A DNA stretch of 64,000 nt from NCBI RefSeq assembly GCF_049478495.1, contig NZ_CP168083.1, forward strand, positions 992,001 through 1,056,000, written 5' to 3'. Origin of the DNA: P36-A1 sp049478495. Lineage in GTDB: Bacteria > Bacillota_I > Bacilli_A > JAJDGJ01. Below the pieces are notes generated by a model, which was not told where the DNA came from, searched no databases, and saw nothing but the letters and a program-made list of their open reading frames with translations. Shown piece after piece: positions 44,979 to 53,725 of the stretch. The position numbers and the translations under genes were made by a program. Each line of letters opens with the position of its first letter. The first letter of the stretch is position 1.

Positions 44979-45593
44979 TTACTCCATTTCTATCATTAAA
45001 GATATTGTTTTATTATCTTGATTAAAAAATTCTTCTTTATTTCCAGTAAGGTTTAATTTACCGTTTTCTATTAAAATAAAATGTTCACCTATTTTTTTAG
45101 ATAAAAGTATTTTATGGGATACTAATAAGATAGTCTTATCTAAATTTTCTAGTAGTGAAAGCATTAAATTTAATGATTTTAAATCGACATTATTAAACGG
45201 TTCATCTAGTAATATTAAATCACGATCACTAATGATACTCATAGCAAATGCTAATCTTTGTTTTTGTCCTCCTGAAAGTGTTAAAGCTTGTTGCTTTAGT
45301 AACTCAAACAGGTTTAGTTTTTGTGATATTTCAATAATATCAATTTCACTTTTTGTTAATTTTTTGATAATCTCTAAATTTTCTTGAACTGTTGCTTTAA
45401 AGATATATGGTTTTTGTAACATTAGTGTTTTACTTGAAATAGTGTTTTCATCTTTTATTATAGCTTTTAAAAGTGTTGATTTTCCACTACCATTATCTCC
45501 TATTAAACAGTTTATTTGTTTATCTTTTAATTCTAGCATTTCAATGTCTAATTCAAAATTTTTATATTTTCTTTTTAGATTAAAAATTTTCAT
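44979..45593 (-). CDS. tupC: Tungstate ABC importer ATPase TupC
   Basis: A 204-residue ATPase: Walker A G-D-N-G-S-G-K-S-T (32-40), L-S-G-G-Q-K-Q, Walker B L-I-L-L-D-E-P. It is compact, lacking any C-terminal regulatory domain such as the MOP domain of ModC. It overlaps tupB by 14 bases. Confidence 0.9.
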   Translation of the reverse strand: MKIFNLKRKYKNFELDIEMLELKDKQINCLIGDNGSGKSTLLKAIIKDENTISSKTLMLQKPYIFKATVQENLEIIKKLTKSEIDIIEISQKLNLFELLKQQALTLSGGQKQRLAFAMSIISDRDLILLDEPFNNVDLKSLNLMLSLLENLDKTILLVSHKILLSKKIGEHFILIENGKLNLTGNKEEFFNQDNKTISLMIEME

Positions 45594-46224
45594 TATTTAT
45601 CTCCTTGCTTAAGTTGCTTAAGAAAAATTGTATTACAAATGAAATGATTAATAATAACATTCCATAACTCACTGCTTCTTCATAGTTGCCCATACTTTTT
45701 AAATTTGCAAGTGCTGTTGTCATTATTCTAGTGTGATGTTTTATATTACCACCTACTATCATTACTGCACCTACTTCTGATACTGCTCTTGAAAATCCTA
45801 ATATTAATATAAAAACTAAATCATTTCTAAATTCTTTAAGGCATATTTTTATTGTCTGTAAAAAATCAGCTTTATACATATCAAGAGTGAAGAATAAAAC
45901 TTCACCCTTTGATATTAAAAGCTGATAAACGTTTCCTGAAACAATAGGTATAATTAATAATGTTTGCGCTACAATTAATGATGTAGGTGTATATAATATT
46001 TCTAAAAAACCTAATGAACCACTACGTTTTAACAACATAAACAAAAATAATCCTAATACTACTGGAGGTAAACCCATTAGTGTTTTATTTATATAAATAA
46101 TAAGTTTTTTAACTTTGCTTTTTTTCATTAAATAGATGATATATCCTAGGCAAGATCCTATTATCATTCCAATAATAGTAGAACTTATGTTTACATATAA
46201 TGTAAGTAAGATTATTTCTAACAT
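45580..46224 (-). CDS. tupB: Tungstate ABC importer permease TupB
   Basis: A 214-residue permease with five to six membrane helices and the cytoplasmic coupling loop E-V-G-A-V-M-I-V-G-G-N-I typical of TupB. It lies between tupA and tupC, four bases after tupA. Confidence 0.92.
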   Translation of the reverse strand: MLEIILLTLYVNISSTIIGMIIGSCLGYIIYLMKKSKVKKLIIYINKTLMGLPPVVLGLFLFMLLKRSGSLGFLEILYTPTSLIVAQTLLIIPIVSGNVYQLLISKGEVLFFTLDMYKADFLQTIKICLKEFRNDLVFILILGFSRAVSEVGAVMIVGGNIKHHTRIMTTALANLKSMGNYEEAVSYGMLLLIISFVIQFFLSNLSKEINNENF

Positions 46225-46228
46225 AAAT

Positions 46229-47032
46229 TTACTCTAATCCATCTACTAGAGTAAATACTGGTTTATTAAACTTATCTATTCCATAATTTTTAATAATTTC
46301 TAATCCTTCACTACTTAGTAACCATTCTTTAAAAGCCACTGCATTATTTACTTCTTCTTCGCTTAGACTTTCATGTTTAATTAAATGAATTGAGTATGTA
46401 TTAACTAAATCTTTTTTATTGTAGTAACCTTCTACTAAATCTAATTTGTCTTGTTGCTCTAACCATGTTGCATAATCAACTAAAGTATAGCCTTTTTTTT
46501 CGGATGCTAGTTGTAGCGTTGCTGCCATTCCATCATTTGCTTCAGTATAGTTTGTTGGATTTTTTCCATTACAGTATTCTTTAAACAATGAAATTTCCAT
46601 TTTATGTGTTCCTGAATCATCAGCTCGACTAATGTATGATTTAGAATCACATATTTCTTTAACAGCATCTTTTAGATTTGTTGCTTGTAGTTTTTTAGGG
46701 CCTACAAATAAAAAGTTATTATACATTATTTCTGTTCTACCTAATGATACACCATCATCTACTAATTTTTTTTCATCAGCAGGACTATGTGCTAGCAGTA
46801 AGGCTGCTTCACCTTCTCTTGCTAATTTTATGGCTTCACCCGAACCTACTGAAGTCCATTTTAGATCAACACCTTTTGATTTTTCAAATTCTGGTTTTAA
46901 TGCATCTAATAATCCACTATCATTTAAGCTTGTTGTTGTTGCCATCATAGTATCACCATTTGGTGTTGAACTTGAACATGCAGTTAAAAAAAGTATAAAC
47001 ATTAATACAATTAATTTATTTAATTTCTTCAT
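46229..47032 (-). CDS. tupA: Tungstate-binding lipoprotein TupA
   Basis: A 267-residue binding lipoprotein with signal peptide and lipobox L-T-A-C (Cys19). The oxoanion-binding T-T-T-S-L-N-D-S-G-L-L near the mature N-terminus and S-R-A-D-D-S-G-T-H are the TupA type, which prefers tungstate over molybdate. The chosen ATG at 47032 follows AAGGGGA; an upstream in-frame ATG overlaps the leader hairpin. A Moco/Tuco-type riboswitch precedes the gene. Confidence 0.93.
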   Translation of the reverse strand: MKKLNKLIVLMFILFLTACSSSTPNGDTMMATTTSLNDSGLLDALKPEFEKSKGVDLKWTSVGSGEAIKLAREGEAALLLAHSPADEKKLVDDGVSLGRTEIMYNNFLFVGPKKLQATNLKDAVKEICDSKSYISRADDSGTHKMEISLFKEYCNGKNPTNYTEANDGMAATLQLASEKKGYTLVDYATWLEQQDKLDLVEGYYNKKDLVNTYSIHLIKHESLSEEEVNNAVAFKEWLLSSEGLEIIKNYGIDKFNKPVFTLVDGLE

Positions 47033-47090
47033 TTTGAAATTCCCCTTATTCTGATTTATTATTGACTTTAACATAATTAAAATGTTAAAA

Positions 47091-47183
47091 TCTCCTTTTC
47101 ACAATGGAAGGCTATATGATTTCTTATATAACCCTAACGGTTTAATATTCATATCTTTTGACTTAGAATATTAAACTCGGAGA
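47091..47183 (-). promoter_or_regulatory. Moco-type riboswitch, short form without P3 (Tuco-like)
   Basis: On the minus strand: P1 TCTCC/GGAGA (47179-47183, 47091-47095); P2 GTTTAATATTC/GAATATTAAAC (47166-47176, 47140-47150); then CCGTTAGGG; a hairpin GGGTTATAT/ATATAGCCT (47126-47134, 47109-47117) with loop AAGAAATC; then TCC and GTGAAAAGG. The order A-C-C..AGGG..AAGAAAT..GCCTYCC..TGNAAAGG matches what I recall of the E. coli moaA Moco RNA. The long P3 hairpin of E. coli is absent here, the form proposed to sense tungsten cofactor. It begins five bases after the upstream stop codon and sits before tupA. TCTCC could also pair with the tupA site GGGGA. Confidence 0.75.
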
Positions 47184-47188
47184 CAAAT

Positions 47189-47860
47189 TTATTCAAAGGT
47201 GATTTTTTCAATACTTAATTCTTTTAAATCAATATAGTAAAATCCTTTTTTAATATATTTTTCATTAAATAATACTTTTAAAGCTAGCTTTAATTGAATA
47301 CTTGCAACTAAAGATACAATGTAATATGGGTTTCCTACCATATTTTCAATTCCTTTTAAATTATAATTCAAGTAATTAAATATATTGTTATCATTATTTA
47401 TAACACCTACATAACCATAATCACCTGCAATACTACCATAGATAATATTCTTATTAGCTTTAATACATATTTCAAGTAATTGGTTGCTAACTATATTATT
47501 ATCTAAGCAATCTATTATTAAATCATATTCATGTAGATCTTGTTGAATTTGTTTATTATAAAATTTTTGATATACTTTTATTTTACACTTACCATTTATG
47601 TCTAAAATACGCTGAGTAGCTAGTTTAGTTTTAGGCAGATTTAAATTATTTTCAAACACTAATAATTGTCTGTTTATATTTGATTCTTCACTGACATCAT
47701 AATCACAAATTCCAATATTTTGTATACCTAGTCTTGTTAGACCTTCTATTATATGTGATCCTAAACCACCTAATCCTATTACTAAGATATTATATTTAGC
47801 TAGCTTTTTTTGTTGTTCAATACTTATGGTATTGTAATTTCTTGAATATCTTGTATTCAT
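47189..47860 (-). CDS. ThiF/MoeB-family adenylyltransferase
   Basis: A 223-residue E1-like enzyme that would adenylate the C-terminal glycine of the neighbouring MoaD-like protein. The nucleotide site is G-L-G-G-L-G-S-H (29-36), with R-Q-L-L and D-C-L-D-N following. The paired CxxC zinc motifs found in E. coli MoeB are missing. ATG preceded by GGAGG, which is itself the end of moaD (G-G-G-stop), so the two are coupled. Confidence 0.88.
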   Translation of the reverse strand: MNTRYSRNYNTISIEQQKKLAKYNILVIGLGGLGSHIIEGLTRLGIQNIGICDYDVSEESNINRQLLVFENNLNLPKTKLATQRILDINGKCKIKVYQKFYNKQIQQDLHEYDLIIDCLDNNIVSNQLLEICIKANKNIIYGSIAGDYGYVGVINNDNNIFNYLNYNLKGIENMVGNPYYIVSLVASIQLKLALKVLFNEKYIKKGFYYIDLKELSIEKITFE

Positions 47861-47861
47861 T

Positions 47862-48083
47862 TTAACCTCCACCTACTGGTGGAAATAAAAATACTTTATC
47901 TTTGTCTTTTAAAATGGAATCTAGAGGTGCATGTTTTCCATTTATTAATGAAATTGCAATTTCTTTTTCATTAATAGCTAATTTTTTGGCAACATCTTTG
48001 ATATTCATATTTTCAGTATATTCTATATACATTATTTTTTCTCTATTGACTCTAAAGCTAGCAAAGAGTTTAACCTCAATCAT
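47862..48083 (-). CDS. moaD: MoaD-like sulfur carrier
   Basis: A 73-residue ubiquitin-fold protein ending F-P-P-V-G-G-G, the C-terminal glycines that become thiocarboxylate. In molybdopterin synthase it donates sulfur with MoaE; moaE is not in the cluster. Such stand-alone MoaD genes regularly follow aor in tungsten users. It overlaps aor by one base. Confidence 0.92.
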   Translation of the reverse strand: MIEVKLFASFRVNREKIMYIEYTENMNIKDVAKKLAINEKEIAISLINGKHAPLDSILKDKDKVFLFPPVGGG

Positions 48084-49924
48084 TAGATATCAATACCTAG
48101 TCTTTTTAATGTTTCTTGTGTTGGAAAACCATTTATCCAACCTCTTGCTTCATAATACTCTGGAAGCATAATATCTAGTCTACTTACCATATCTTTTGAT
48201 GCTTCATTTTTCAAGGCATCTTTAGTTAATCTCTCTGGTAAATTATCATCTTCTGGTAACATTCCAGCTAGTCTATTAAATTCTCTTTCTAAATTGTAAA
48301 TTCTTTCACCAATTTCTAATATTTCAACATCGCTTAAGTTTTCTCCTACTGCAGCATTATATATTGAAGCATAGTCTGGTGCTCCTAAAGCAAATGATGT
48401 GAATAAACAAATTCCTAAAGAATCTATAACAGCTGTTAAATCTTGGAATACTTTTACTAAATCTGCTTTTCCTTCTGTAATAGTACGATCTACTAATTGT
48501 GGTGCTCCTAAAATTTCTGGTGAAATTGTATATCCTCTAACATGACATGCTCCTCTATTACTTGTAGCATAGTTTAGACCTATTCCTTGTATTCCTCTTG
48601 GATCATAAGCTGGTATTTCTAATCCTTTAACACTCATTGATAATTCTGGTGCGCCATACTTAAGAGCTAGTGATTTTGAACCCTTAGCCATTTCAATAGC
48701 TAATTCATTGTATGATGTTCCCATTCTTTTTACCCATTCAATAATTGCTTCTGAGTTTCCAAACTTTAATGGTACTCCATCTACTTCTTCTTCTTTTATC
48801 AAGCCTTTTTCATATAGTTCCATAGCACATGCTATTGTATTTGAAGCAGATATTGTGTCTAATCCCATTTCATTACACCAAAAGTTAGCTTCTATTACTG
48901 ATTCTAAATCGCTTATACCAGCATCGCTACTAAAGCCCCAAAGCGTTTCATATTCTGGTCCACCAACTATTTTATCTTTCATTCTTACTTCTCTTCCACA
49001 ACCAATTGTACAGTGATGACAATAAGTATTTTTAGTTAAATATTTTTCTGCCATTGTTTCACCACTAACATCATCAGCTTTATCAAATTCTCCTAATAAG
49101 AAGTTATTAGTAGGAAATGATCCAACACTATTGATAATATTAACTAAAACAGCAGTTCCATAAGCTGGTAATCCCTCACCAGTAACCGGATGGTCCTTTA
49201 ATGTCTTTGCACTACTTCCAATAAGCTTTCTAAATTCTTCTTTATTAAAAGTTGGAATTTCTTTTTGATTAGTAGTAATTGCTATTGCCTTAAGATTTTT
49301 AGATCCCATAACAGCACCAACACCACTTCTACCAGCTGCTCTATCTACTTCATTCATTATTGCAGCCATATTTGAAAGATTTTCTCCACCTGGTCCAATT
49401 GCTAAAACAGAGGTGCTTTTTCTTAAATTTGGTGCTACAAAGGCATTATCTTTAGATTTATATGCTAGCTCTTCTTTAATAATATTAGTAGCTTCTTCAG
49501 TTGTTTTAGTCCAAACATTGCTAGCATCTTGGATACTAATACTTTCATCATCAATATCGATATATACTGGTTTATCTGCCTTTCCTTCTAATATGATAGC
49601 ATCATAACCTGCATATTTTAGCATTGATCCCCAAATACCACCACTATTAGAGCTAGCGATTAAATTGTTTAGTGGCGACTTTGTTACTGCCATATACCTA
49701 GTACCTGTTGATATTCTAGTACCTGATAATGGTCCTGTGATTAAGATTAGCTTGTTATCTTTTGATAAAGGATCTACTTTAATATCAATTTCTTGCATTA
49801 ACATTGCAGTTCCTAATCCTCTACCTCCAATATACTTTTTAGCTAATTCTTGATCTAATGGTTCCTTAGTAATAACTTTTGTCTCAAGATTTATTCTAAG
49901 TACTTTTCCATTGTATGAATTCAT
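48083..49924 (-). CDS. aor: Tungsten aldehyde:ferredoxin oxidoreductase
   Basis: A 613-residue AOR family enzyme, oxidising aldehydes to acids with ferredoxin (or reducing acids in reverse). N-terminal G-K-V-L-R-I-N-L and G-G-R-G-L-G, and the 4Fe-4S ligands Cys302, Cys305, Cys309 (C-H-H-C-T-I-G-C) and Cys506 in L-G-I-C-L-F are all present, as is D-x-L-G near the pterin site. Surrounded by pterin synthesis and tungstate uptake genes, so the metal is probably tungsten. AAGGAGTG precedes the start. A perfect palindrome overlaps its promoter. Confidence 0.93.
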   Translation of the reverse strand: MNSYNGKVLRINLETKVITKEPLDQELAKKYIGGRGLGTAMLMQEIDIKVDPLSKDNKLILITGPLSGTRISTGTRYMAVTKSPLNNLIASSNSGGIWGSMLKYAGYDAIILEGKADKPVYIDIDDESISIQDASNVWTKTTEEATNIIKEELAYKSKDNAFVAPNLRKSTSVLAIGPGGENLSNMAAIMNEVDRAAGRSGVGAVMGSKNLKAIAITTNQKEIPTFNKEEFRKLIGSSAKTLKDHPVTGEGLPAYGTAVLVNIINSVGSFPTNNFLLGEFDKADDVSGETMAEKYLTKNTYCHHCTIGCGREVRMKDKIVGGPEYETLWGFSSDAGISDLESVIEANFWCNEMGLDTISASNTIACAMELYEKGLIKEEEVDGVPLKFGNSEAIIEWVKRMGTSYNELAIEMAKGSKSLALKYGAPELSMSVKGLEIPAYDPRGIQGIGLNYATSNRGACHVRGYTISPEILGAPQLVDRTITEGKADLVKVFQDLTAVIDSLGICLFTSFALGAPDYASIYNAAVGENLSDVEILEIGERIYNLEREFNRLAGMLPEDDNLPERLTKDALKNEASKDMVSRLDIMLPEYYEARGWINGFPTQETLKRLGIDI

Positions 49925-49956
49925 AATAACACTCCTTCCATTGTGATATGTAACAA

Positions 49957-49975
49957 TTATAACATAATGTTATAA
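49957..49975. promoter_or_regulatory. Perfect palindrome over the aor promoter (possible operator)
   Basis: TTATAACAT-A-ATGTTATAA (plus strand), nine-base arms around one base. On the minus strand its right arm runs into TATAAT, the likely -10, about 33 bases before the aor start. A regulator site is likely but the protein is unknown. Confidence 0.5.
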
Positions 49976-50077
49976 TTTTATTAATTATATGTATCATTTT
50001 AATAACTTATCCTTAATAAATAATCTATTAACTAACTTATTTATAATTATTAATTACAATTGTTATATATAAAGGAA

Positions 50078-51007
50078 TTATCCACCTATTTTATTCATCG
50101 ATCTTTGTGATAATTTATCATTAAGTAATTCATGTTTTGCTGGTTTTTCTTTTAGTGATTTTACTATTATGTTTTCTAATTTATTGGGATTATTTATACA
50201 GTCACTTAAATCAACTTCAATGTTATTATGTAAACATGTTCTAATTTTTAAATCACTAGTAAAGCGTATTCTATTACATGATCTACATATATTAGTACTT
50301 ATTGGTAAGATTATACCAAATAGTATATTATCATCAGTGTAATAGTATTTAGCAACTTCTCTTGTATCAAAATTAGCCTTATGATATTTTATATCTTCAA
50401 AGTAGTCAAATATTGACATTTTTTGTTTATCATAAAAATTAGTATTACTACAAAAAGGCATTATTTCAATAAATCTAACTAAAATATCATGTTTTTTACT
50501 GAACTCTAAAAAGCTTTTAATTTCTCTTTTGTTTGCTTCCATTAATACTACATTAATTTTTACTGTTAATCCTATGCTTTTAGCTTTAAGAATACCTTCA
50601 ATAATTTCAGGTAATTTATCTGATTTTGTAATTCTATTAAACTTATCTAATTTTAATGAATCAAGACTAACATTTATTCTTTTTAAACCAGCTTTTTTTA
50701 ATGATTGTACTTTATCAATGAGACCTATTCCATTAGTTGTAATACCAATATCATTAATGCTAGTATATTTATTTGTATATTCTATTATTTTTTCAATATC
50801 TGGATGAAGTAATGGTTCTCCTCCGGTAAATCTAACTTTTTTAAATTTTAATGTGTCTAGTACATTGATAATGTTTATCACATTATCATACTCTATTATG
50901 TTATTAGTCTTATTTTTCTCATCATAACAATATAAACATTTCATATTACAATTATCTAATAGTGATATTCTTGCATAATCAATTTCTCTTTTATAACTAT
51001 CCCTCAT
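50078..51007 (-). CDS. moaA: GTP 3',8-cyclase MoaA
   Basis: A 309-residue radical SAM enzyme starting molybdopterin synthesis from GTP. First cluster C-N-M-K-C-L-Y-C (Cys20, 24, 27), second cluster Cys241, Cys244, Cys258 (CxxCx13C) and C-terminal Gly-Gly, all required in MoaA. About 150 bases separate it from aor with no terminator, so cotranscription is possible alongside the aor promoter. Confidence 0.95.
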   Translation of the reverse strand: MRDSYKREIDYARISLLDNCNMKCLYCYDEKNKTNNIIEYDNVINIINVLDTLKFKKVRFTGGEPLLHPDIEKIIEYTNKYTSINDIGITTNGIGLIDKVQSLKKAGLKRINVSLDSLKLDKFNRITKSDKLPEIIEGILKAKSIGLTVKINVVLMEANKREIKSFLEFSKKHDILVRFIEIMPFCSNTNFYDKQKMSIFDYFEDIKYHKANFDTREVAKYYYTDDNILFGIILPISTNICRSCNRIRFTSDLKIRTCLHNNIEVDLSDCINNPNKLENIIVKSLKEKPAKHELLNDKLSQRSMNKIGG

Positions 51008-51323
51008 AGTTTCACATCCTTTAATATTATAATAACATAATTTTAACTTTATACATATAATAATTAAAATATTATAGTTATTATGATTATACTATCATAT
51101 GTTGCTTTTATAAAAAAAAGATAAGGGTTAACTTATCTTGAATTTTGTATGAAAGATATCTTACTAACAGTTCTACAAATTAGCAAGTATCAATATCATA
51201 GTTTATTAATATTTAATATATTGTGTTTTAATCTAAAATTTATAAACATAAAAATGTATTAATAATACTTTATATTATAAAAAAATGGCTTACTTAATAT
51301 ATCATTTTTATCTAAGACAGACA
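51008..51323. other. Gene-free interval between fic and moaA
   Basis: Holds a minus-strand terminator at 51112-51139 about 185 bases after the fic stop, and several minus-strand TATAAT boxes before moaA, including TTATGTTATTATAAT resembling the aor palindrome half. No reading frame is seen. Confidence 0.45.
51112..51139 (-). terminator. Terminator upstream of moaA
   Basis: AAGATAAG/CTTATCTT stem with loop TTAACC, followed on the minus strand by TTTTTTTT. It separates fic from moaA, or could be a moaA attenuator. Confidence 0.8.
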
Positions 51324-51929
51324 TTACTTTATTGTAGTTGAAACATACTCTGTAAATCCTTCATAGTAGTAGGAATAATCTATACCTTTTAAGTAGATAG
51401 ATCTATCATTTATTTTAGAAGTTAGTGCATTAGATAGTACATGTTTTATTTCAATTGTCTTGATTGGACTTCTTTGCATTGCTAATAGATAGTCTTCTTT
51501 TTCTACTTTTGACCAATCCACTACTTTATTTATTTCTTTTTTTAGTATTAGATCTAACCATATTCTCATTGCTCTTCCATTACCTTCTCTAAATGGGTGA
51601 GCTATATTCATTTCAACATATTTATCTATAATTTCATCAAAGGTTGATTGTGGTAGTTCATCAATGTATTGAAGTGATGATTTTAGGTACATTCTAGGTG
51701 CAAATTGAAAGTTATCTTTAGCTATGTTTACATCTCTTAGTTTACCTGCAAAGTCATAAATATCTTCAAAAAGATACTTATGTATGTTAGATAGTCCTTG
51801 GAATGTTCCAACTTCTAATTCGTTTATTAGATTAGTGTCATAAAGTTGTTTTGCTTTTAATTTAGATATTCTTTCCTCCTGTTTTGCTAGTTTTAAAGTA
51901 TCTGTAATGTTTAGTTTGTTTTTTAACAT
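51324..51929 (-). CDS. Fic family protein (AMPylase-like) with C-terminal inhibitory motif
   Basis: A 201-residue Fic-domain protein with intact catalytic motif H-P-F-R-E-G-N-G-R-A-M-R (111-122). It should transfer AMP or a similar group to a target protein. The C-terminal tail has S-Y-Y-Y-E-G (186-191), fitting the (S/T)xxxE(G/N) inhibitory helix of class III Fic proteins, which hold themselves inactive. No separate antitoxin gene is found: only about 75 bases lie between it and glpX. The start follows GGAGGTG. Confidence 0.88.
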   Translation of the reverse strand: MLKNKLNITDTLKLAKQEERISKLKAKQLYDTNLINELEVGTFQGLSNIHKYLFEDIYDFAGKLRDVNIAKDNFQFAPRMYLKSSLQYIDELPQSTFDEIIDKYVEMNIAHPFREGNGRAMRIWLDLILKKEINKVVDWSKVEKEDYLLAMQRSPIKTIEIKHVLSNALTSKINDRSIYLKGIDYSYYYEGFTEYVSTTIK

Positions 51930-51967
51930 AATTGCACCTCCATAAATATATTGTAACATAAAAGGTT

Positions 51968-51993
51968 AAAAAAAAGAGAGCTAAAAAGCTCTC
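51968..51993 (-). terminator. Terminator after glpX
   Basis: GAGAGCT/AGCTCTC stem with a four-base loop and eight T on the minus strand. Confidence 0.88.
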
Positions 51994-52003
51994 GTTTAGA
52001 TTA

Positions 52004-52972
52004 TTAAATAATATATTTTTCTTTTCTTTTTAAGTGGTGTAATGTATTGATGTATCTTACAGTACCTGTTTCAGCTCTCATTGCAACTGATTGAGTACAA
52101 GCTGTATCATTTTCACCAAATCTAATACCTGACATGAAATCTGTATCTGTTACAGCTGTTGCTGCAAATTGAACTTCATCACCTTTTACTAAATCTTCTA
52201 AAGTAAGTAATTTATTAAGTTCTAATCCCATACCTTCCATTCTAGTAATTTGATCTTCATCTTCTGGAATTAAACGTCCTTGGAAGTCTCCTCCTAAACA
52301 TTTAACTGCTGCTGCTGCTAAAACACCTTCTGGTGCTCCACCCATTCCGATCATTAAATCAATTCCACTATCTTCAAAACATGTTGCCATTGCTGTAGAA
52401 ACATCACCATCACTGATTAATTTTACTCTACATCCAAGTTTACGACAAATGTCTACATATTTTTGATGTCTTTCTCTTTCAAGCATTACTACTGTTAAAT
52501 CTTCTACATCTTTGTTTAATACTTTTGCAAGTGCAACAATATTATGTTCTAATGGTAAATCTAAATGTACTACTCCTTTACCTTTAGGTCCTACTGCAAT
52601 TTTGTCCATATACATATCTGGAGCATGTAACATTTTACCTCTTGGTGTTACTGCTATTACTGCAATTGCTTGTTCTTTTAATGTTGCAACAAGATTAGTT
52701 CCATCTAGAGGATCTACTGCAATATCTATTTCTTCTGAGTTTTCATTAGGAATACCAACATGTTCTCCAATATAAAGCATTGGCGCTTCATCCATTTCAC
52801 CTTCACCAATTACTATTTTACCATCAACATCGATGTGGTCAAACATACGACGCATTCCATCTACTGCTGCTTGGTCTGCTGCATTTTTATCACCTTTACC
52901 TAAGTGCTCTGCAGCTCTAATTGTTGCTACTTCAGTTACTCTGACTAAATCTAAAGCTAAATTTTTATCCAT
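52004..52972 (-). CDS. glpX: Fructose-1,6-bisphosphatase class II (GlpX)
   Basis: A 322-residue gluconeogenic phosphatase. G-E-G-E-M-D-E-A-P, D-P-L-D-G-T-N and G-G-A-P-E-G-V are GlpX hallmarks. ATG preceded by GGAGG, itself within the end of ogt, so the two genes overlap by eight bases and are coupled. Confidence 0.95.
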   Translation of the reverse strand: MDKNLALDLVRVTEVATIRAAEHLGKGDKNAADQAAVDGMRRMFDHIDVDGKIVIGEGEMDEAPMLYIGEHVGIPNENSEEIDIAVDPLDGTNLVATLKEQAIAVIAVTPRGKMLHAPDMYMDKIAVGPKGKGVVHLDLPLEHNIVALAKVLNKDVEDLTVVMLERERHQKYVDICRKLGCRVKLISDGDVSTAMATCFEDSGIDLMIGMGGAPEGVLAAAAVKCLGGDFQGRLIPEDEDQITRMEGMGLELNKLLTLEDLVKGDEVQFAATAVTDTDFMSGIRFGENDTACTQSVAMRAETGTVRYINTLHHLKRKEKYII

Positions 52973-53429
52973 AATATCCTCCATTATTTTCTAACTCTAA
53001 TAAGAGCTTTTTGTATTTTAAACCTGGTGCATATCCGCCTAAGCCACCATCACTTTTTAAGATTCGATGACATGGAACAACTATTATAAATTCATTTTTG
53101 TTACATGCATTTCCAATTGCTCTACTTCCATTTGGATTATTGATTAGTTTTGCAAGTTGTTTATAACTCAGTGTGTTGCCATAAGGTATGCTCATCATTC
53201 CATTATAAGCACACAATTTAAAATTAGAACCTTGCAAATTAAGTTTTAAATCAAACTCGATAAGTTCCTTATTTAAATATTTTAAAAGCTGTAATCTTGC
53301 TTTTGCTACTTCACTATCATCTGAGTAATTTTCAGTAATTTTTTCTTTACTAAAAGTGATTGAATTAATAATATCTCTTTCACCTTTAATAACTATGAAA
53401 ATATCTGAGAATTTTATACATGCTATCAT
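52965..53429 (-). CDS. ogt: Methylated-DNA-protein cysteine methyltransferase
   Basis: A 154-residue suicide repair protein removing alkyl groups from O6-methylguanine. The acceptor is Cys120 in V-P-C-H-R, with S-Y-K-Q-L-A and G-N-A-C-N-K-N before it, the usual helix-turn-helix and Asn hinge. The ATG follows GGTGAT and a strong promoter; longer in-frame extensions upstream would run through that promoter, so they are rejected. Confidence 0.93.
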   Translation of the reverse strand: MIACIKFSDIFIVIKGERDIINSITFSKEKITENYSDDSEVAKARLQLLKYLNKELIEFDLKLNLQGSNFKLCAYNGMMSIPYGNTLSYKQLAKLINNPNGSRAIGNACNKNEFIIVVPCHRILKSDGGLGGYAPGLKYKKLLLELENNGGYYG

Positions 53430-53445
53430 AAATATCACCATGTAC

Positions 53446-53474
53446 ATTATATAACATACTTTATAAAATATCAA
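53446..53474 (-). promoter_or_regulatory. Promoter of ogt-glpX
   Basis: TTGATA (53469-53474), 17 bases, TATAAT (53446-53451). Confidence 0.8.
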
Positions 53475-53725
53475 ATGAAAATAGTATATATTTGTAAACG
53501 CTTTCATTAGTTATAATTATAGATATTGAAAATATATATAATTTATAACCTTTTTTCGATGCTTTTTTTACTTATATTAGTTTATTAAAGTATTTTTTCT
53601 ATTTTGAATTAATTGCATTATTAGAGTATGTTATAAAAAGAACATAATAAAGATACATTTTAAGTAAAATACTATTTATTTTTTATAATATTATTGTTAT
53701 GATTAATACGAAGGGAGGTTCTTTT

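Noticed and set aside
53429..53507. Longer N-terminus for ogt
   Set aside because: The extension covers the TTGATA-17-TATAAT promoter and encodes an unlikely hydrophobic lead; the ATG at 53429 has a ribosome binding site.
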